Assembly: GCA_036009625.1 (NCBI GenBank)
Contig: DASYLJ010000120.1
Location: 19,264 to 83,263 of the forward strand
Length of the DNA stretch: 64,000 bases
Direction of reading: 5' to 3'
Source: DASYLJ01 sp036009625
GTDB taxonomy: Bacteria; Desulfobacterota; Binatia; DP-6
Every line of letters begins with the position of its first letter. The first letter of the stretch is position 1. This document shows, piece by piece, positions 61,941 through 64,000 of the stretch. Under the pieces are notes generated by a model, which did no database searches, was not told where the DNA came from, and saw only the letters and a list, made by a program, of their open reading frames with translations. Both the position numbers and the translations under genes were made by a program.

Positions 61941-64000
61941 GTGCCGGGCCGAGCCTTCATCAACTATCGCGTCTCCGACACGCTAGCCTTGGCAACGGCA
62001 CTCCATCGGGAACTGGAGAAGGCGTTCGGCCCTGAGTCCGTGTACCTGGACCATCGCGAGCTCGAGCCGGGCGAGCGCTGGCCGGACCGGCTCCGCGACG
62101 AGGTGCGCAACGCCGGCGTCCTGCTCGTGCTGATCGGGCCTCAGTGGATGTCCGCAAAGGACGAAAACCACATCCGGCGACTCGATCTTCCCGACGACTG
62201 GGTACGACTCGAGATCGAGACGGCTCTCGAAGCAGGTCGACCCATCGTGCCGATTCTGGTCGACGGCACGGCTCCGCCCGTCCCAGGTGCATTCGCGACC
62301 GAAGCGACCCGGCGCATCATCGCACTCACGGAAGTGCAAGCCCTGGAGCTCCGCTCGCTAATCTGGGAGCACGATTTCGGGCGCCTGGCCCAAAAGCTGG
62401 CGACGATGGGGTTCGTGCCACGCGCGTCGGGTGGTTCGGCTTCCGAACACGAACCGCCGGCACCTTTCCAGAGCACCATCCCGAACCGAGGCCAAGCGCC
62501 CTTCTGCGGACGGGAGCGCCTGCTCTCCGATCTCGCCGCGAGGCTCGACGACGCGTCGAGCGGCCGTCTCGTCGTCCTTCATGGCCAGCCCGGTGTCGGA
62601 AAGAGCGAGCTGGCGCGCGAGTACGCGCGTCGTCACATGCACCGATATCCCGGCGGAACCTTTCTCGTGGACGTCAGCACCAGCGGACCGCCGACCGACC
62701 TCGCGAAGCTTGGCCTCGACGTTCTGCGCGTCGGCGTACCGCCCGGCCTCGCCCTCGACGACCAGGCGTTGCAGGCGCTTGCCCACGTCGCGCAGACGCG
62801 CGCCGTCCTCGTCTACGACAACGTGCCGCACCCCGCGGCGCTCGAACGGTGGCTCCCCCCGGCAGGATCGGATTGCGACGTCGTCGTCACGTCCACGTGG
62901 GACGTCTGGGACGAGCGGTGGCACACCCTGCGGGTGCCGCCACTCGAGATCAGCGAGGCGCGCGAGCTGGTCTCTCGGCTGGCTCCGGATCCTGCGGCCA
63001 AGCCTCACATCGACGCGTTGGTGTTTCATGCCGGTGGCCTGCCGGCGCAGTTGTGTCCCGCGGCGCGAAGCCTCGGTGTTGCGATCCGTCGTGGAGAGCC
63101 GCCCGGCGTCGTGCTCGACGAGGACATGGCGTCGAGCTTCTCGGGGCCATGGGGTCGATTGACTGCCGACGCCCGCCTGCTGCTCGTCGCTGCGACATTC
63201 TTCGAGCCGACGCGAATCGCCCGGAGCGAGCTTCGGCGAGCGACCGAATCGCTCGAGTGGTCCGAGACTCGGCATGCAGCGGCGAAACGTGGATGCCTCG
63301 ACGTCTCGATGCTGGAAGCCGATACCCCCGAACGTTTCCGGTGTCATCAGCTCTGTGTCCAGTTCGTGCGCCAACGGTTCGGCGAATTCGATCGAGACCA
63401 ACTGGACGTCCTCGCGAAGTCGCTCGCGAGCCAGGTACTCGATGCGGCCAGGACCGTGGCAGTGAATCCGGCTAGTGTGGCAGAAAGCGAGCGACTGCTT
63501 GCCTTCTCGCTCGACGTCCAGACCTGGGAGCGCGACGATGGCTCCTCGTATGTGAGAGATGCGCACGCGATTGGTTTTGGTCTCGCGGAAATCGGTCGCT
63601 TCGTGGCCGCGCGTCCGTGGTACGAGCGCGCGGTTGGCACCAAGGAGCGGGGCGATGTTGACGGCCGCATCGATCACGAGAGCCCCGGCAGCAGCCTTCA
63701 TGGTGTGGGCTTCTGCCTGTCCTCCGTGGGCGACTATGCGGCGGCGCGCGCTTGGTACGAGCGCGCCGTCGCGGCCGCCGAGCGGGGCGACGTTGACGGC
63801 CGCATCGATCACGCGAGCCTCGGCACGAGCCTCCATCAAGTGGGCGTCTGCCTATCCTCCGTGGGCGACTTTGCGGCGGCACGGCCCTGGTACGAGCGCG
63901 CCGTTGCGGCCAAAGAGCGGGGCGACGTTCGCGGCCGCATCGATCCCGCGGGTCTCGGCACGAGCCTCCAGGGAGTGGGCGGCTGCCTGTCCTCCGTGGG
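61941..64000 (+). CDS. TIR-STAND (NB-ARC-like) ATPase with TPR-like repeats, incomplete at the window end
   Basis: At least 686 residues, open at the right edge. GTG 61941 with GGCGAGAG upstream is the chosen start. Residues ~1-150: TIR domain (RAFINYRVSD, YLDHRELEPGERWPDRLRDE, LLVLIGPQWM). Then FCGRERLL and the NTPase: Walker A HGQPGVGKSELA (G215-S222), Walker B VLVYDNV (Asp293), the sensor-like VVVTSTWDVWD, followed by a winged-helix-like segment. From residue ~552: near-identical TPR-like repeats (WYERAVAAAERGDV). TIR-STAND-repeat proteins often form NAD+-cleaving antiviral alarm systems, with repeats sensing the target. A role in phage defence is inferred; the NADase catalytic Glu is not assigned here. 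Confidence 0.9.
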   Translation, partial: MPGRAFINYRVSDTLALATALHRELEKAFGPESVYLDHRELEPGERWPDRLRDEVRNAGVLLVLIGPQWMSAKDENHIRRLDLPDDWVRLEIETALEAGRPIVPILVDGTAPPVPGAFATEATRRIIALTEVQALELRSLIWEHDFGRLAQKLATMGFVPRASGGSASEHEPPAPFQSTIPNRGQAPFCGRERLLSDLAARLDDASSGRLVVLHGQPGVGKSELAREYARRHMHRYPGGTFLVDVSTSGPPTDLAKLGLDVLRVGVPPGLALDDQALQALAHVAQTRAVLVYDNVPHPAALERWLPPAGSDCDVVVTSTWDVWDERWHTLRVPPLEISEARELVSRLAPDPAAKPHIDALVFHAGGLPAQLCPAARSLGVAIRRGEPPGVVLDEDMASSFSGPWGRLTADARLLLVAATFFEPTRIARSELRRATESLEWSETRHAAAKRGCLDVSMLEADTPERFRCHQLCVQFVRQRFGEFDRDQLDVLAKSLASQVLDAARTVAVNPASVAESERLLAFSLDVQTWERDDGSSYVRDAHAIGFGLAEIGRFVAARPWYERAVGTKERGDVDGRIDHESPGSSLHGVGFCLSSVGDYAAARAWYERAVAAAERGDVDGRIDHASLGTSLHQVGVCLSSVGDFAAARPWYERAVAAKERGDVRGRIDPAGLGTSLQGVGGCLSSV
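63594..64000 (+). repeat. Tandem 135-bp repeats encoding TPR-like units
   Basis: Units at 63594-63728, 63729-63863 and 63864-63998, with another beginning at 63999. Each encodes 45 residues: GDYAAARAWYERAV, AERGDVDGRID, GTSLHQVGVCLSSV. The second and third units are near-identical in DNA, the first slightly more diverged. The array runs off the window, so its total copy number is unknown. Confidence 0.93.

Noticed and set aside
62144..63475. Plus-strand frame of 443 codons in the last gene
   Set aside because: Arg/Pro-rich; the overlapping TIR-STAND frame carries the real motifs and is simply cut by the window end.
63594..64000. CRISPR array
   Set aside because: Repeats are contiguous 135-bp coding units without spacers.

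Overview
The window is 64 kb of very GC-rich bacterial chromosome. It is rich in secreted proteins, lipid and terpenoid catabolism genes, P450s and alpha/beta hydrolases. Many secreted proteins end in the same few C-terminal modules, often behind Thr-rich linkers. This style, with the MpaB/DUF2236, LLM and acyl-CoA enzyme content, resembles environmental Candidatus Binatota/deltaproteobacterial genomes. That placement is from memory of family content; no rRNA, tRNA or housekeeping marker is present to confirm it. I saw no CRISPR array, insertion sequence or integrase.

Layout. 0-7 kb: a P450 fused to a cyclic-nucleotide-binding domain, divergent from a giant secreted PD40/TSP3 protein. 7-13 kb: minus-strand secreted proteins of unknown function, a PHB-depolymerase-like esterase and an HtaA-like protein. 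13-20 kb: a second P450, a lactonase-type propeller protein, an LLM oxidoreductase and an acyl-CoA dehydrogenase. 20-26 kb: a BNR/sortilin-like gene broken by two frameshifts, a matrixin-like protease, a DUF1554 lectin-like protein and remnants of C-terminal modules. 26-29 kb: a minus-strand MFS, enoyl-CoA hydratase (frameshifted) and SDR cluster. 29-36 kb: a G8/CEMIP-like giant protein, a parallel-beta-helix protein and a BON-LysM protein. 36-43 kb: an MpaB-family oxygenase, a nitronate monooxygenase-like enzyme, a RoxA-like dihaem cytochrome, a cysteine-repeat protein and a hydrolase. 43-51 kb: sulfatase, DUF3089 hydrolase, a coupled hydrolase-amidohydrolase pair and a GH39-like protein. 51-56 kb: a paralogue of the 0-7 kb giant protein. 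56-62 kb: methyltransferase, zinc-ribbon membrane protein, a dehalogenase-like hydrolase, then a TetR gene with a perfect palindromic operator, a linalool dehydratase-isomerase-like gene and a DUF169 gene. 62-64 kb: a TIR-STAND ATPase running into near-identical TPR-like repeats and off the end of the window.

Two themes stand out. First, four unrelated C-terminal modules (called A-D here) are attached to at least nine different secreted proteins, with loose module fragments left in intergenic DNA; this could be a lineage-specific surface-display or secretion tag. Second, several enzymes fit isoprenoid, terpenoid or lipid breakdown: RoxA-like and MpaB-like oxygenases, LinD-like, two P450s, acyl-CoA dehydrogenase, hydratase and SDR. 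Three single-base deletions break two genes, so either pseudogene formation or assembly indels must be considered.
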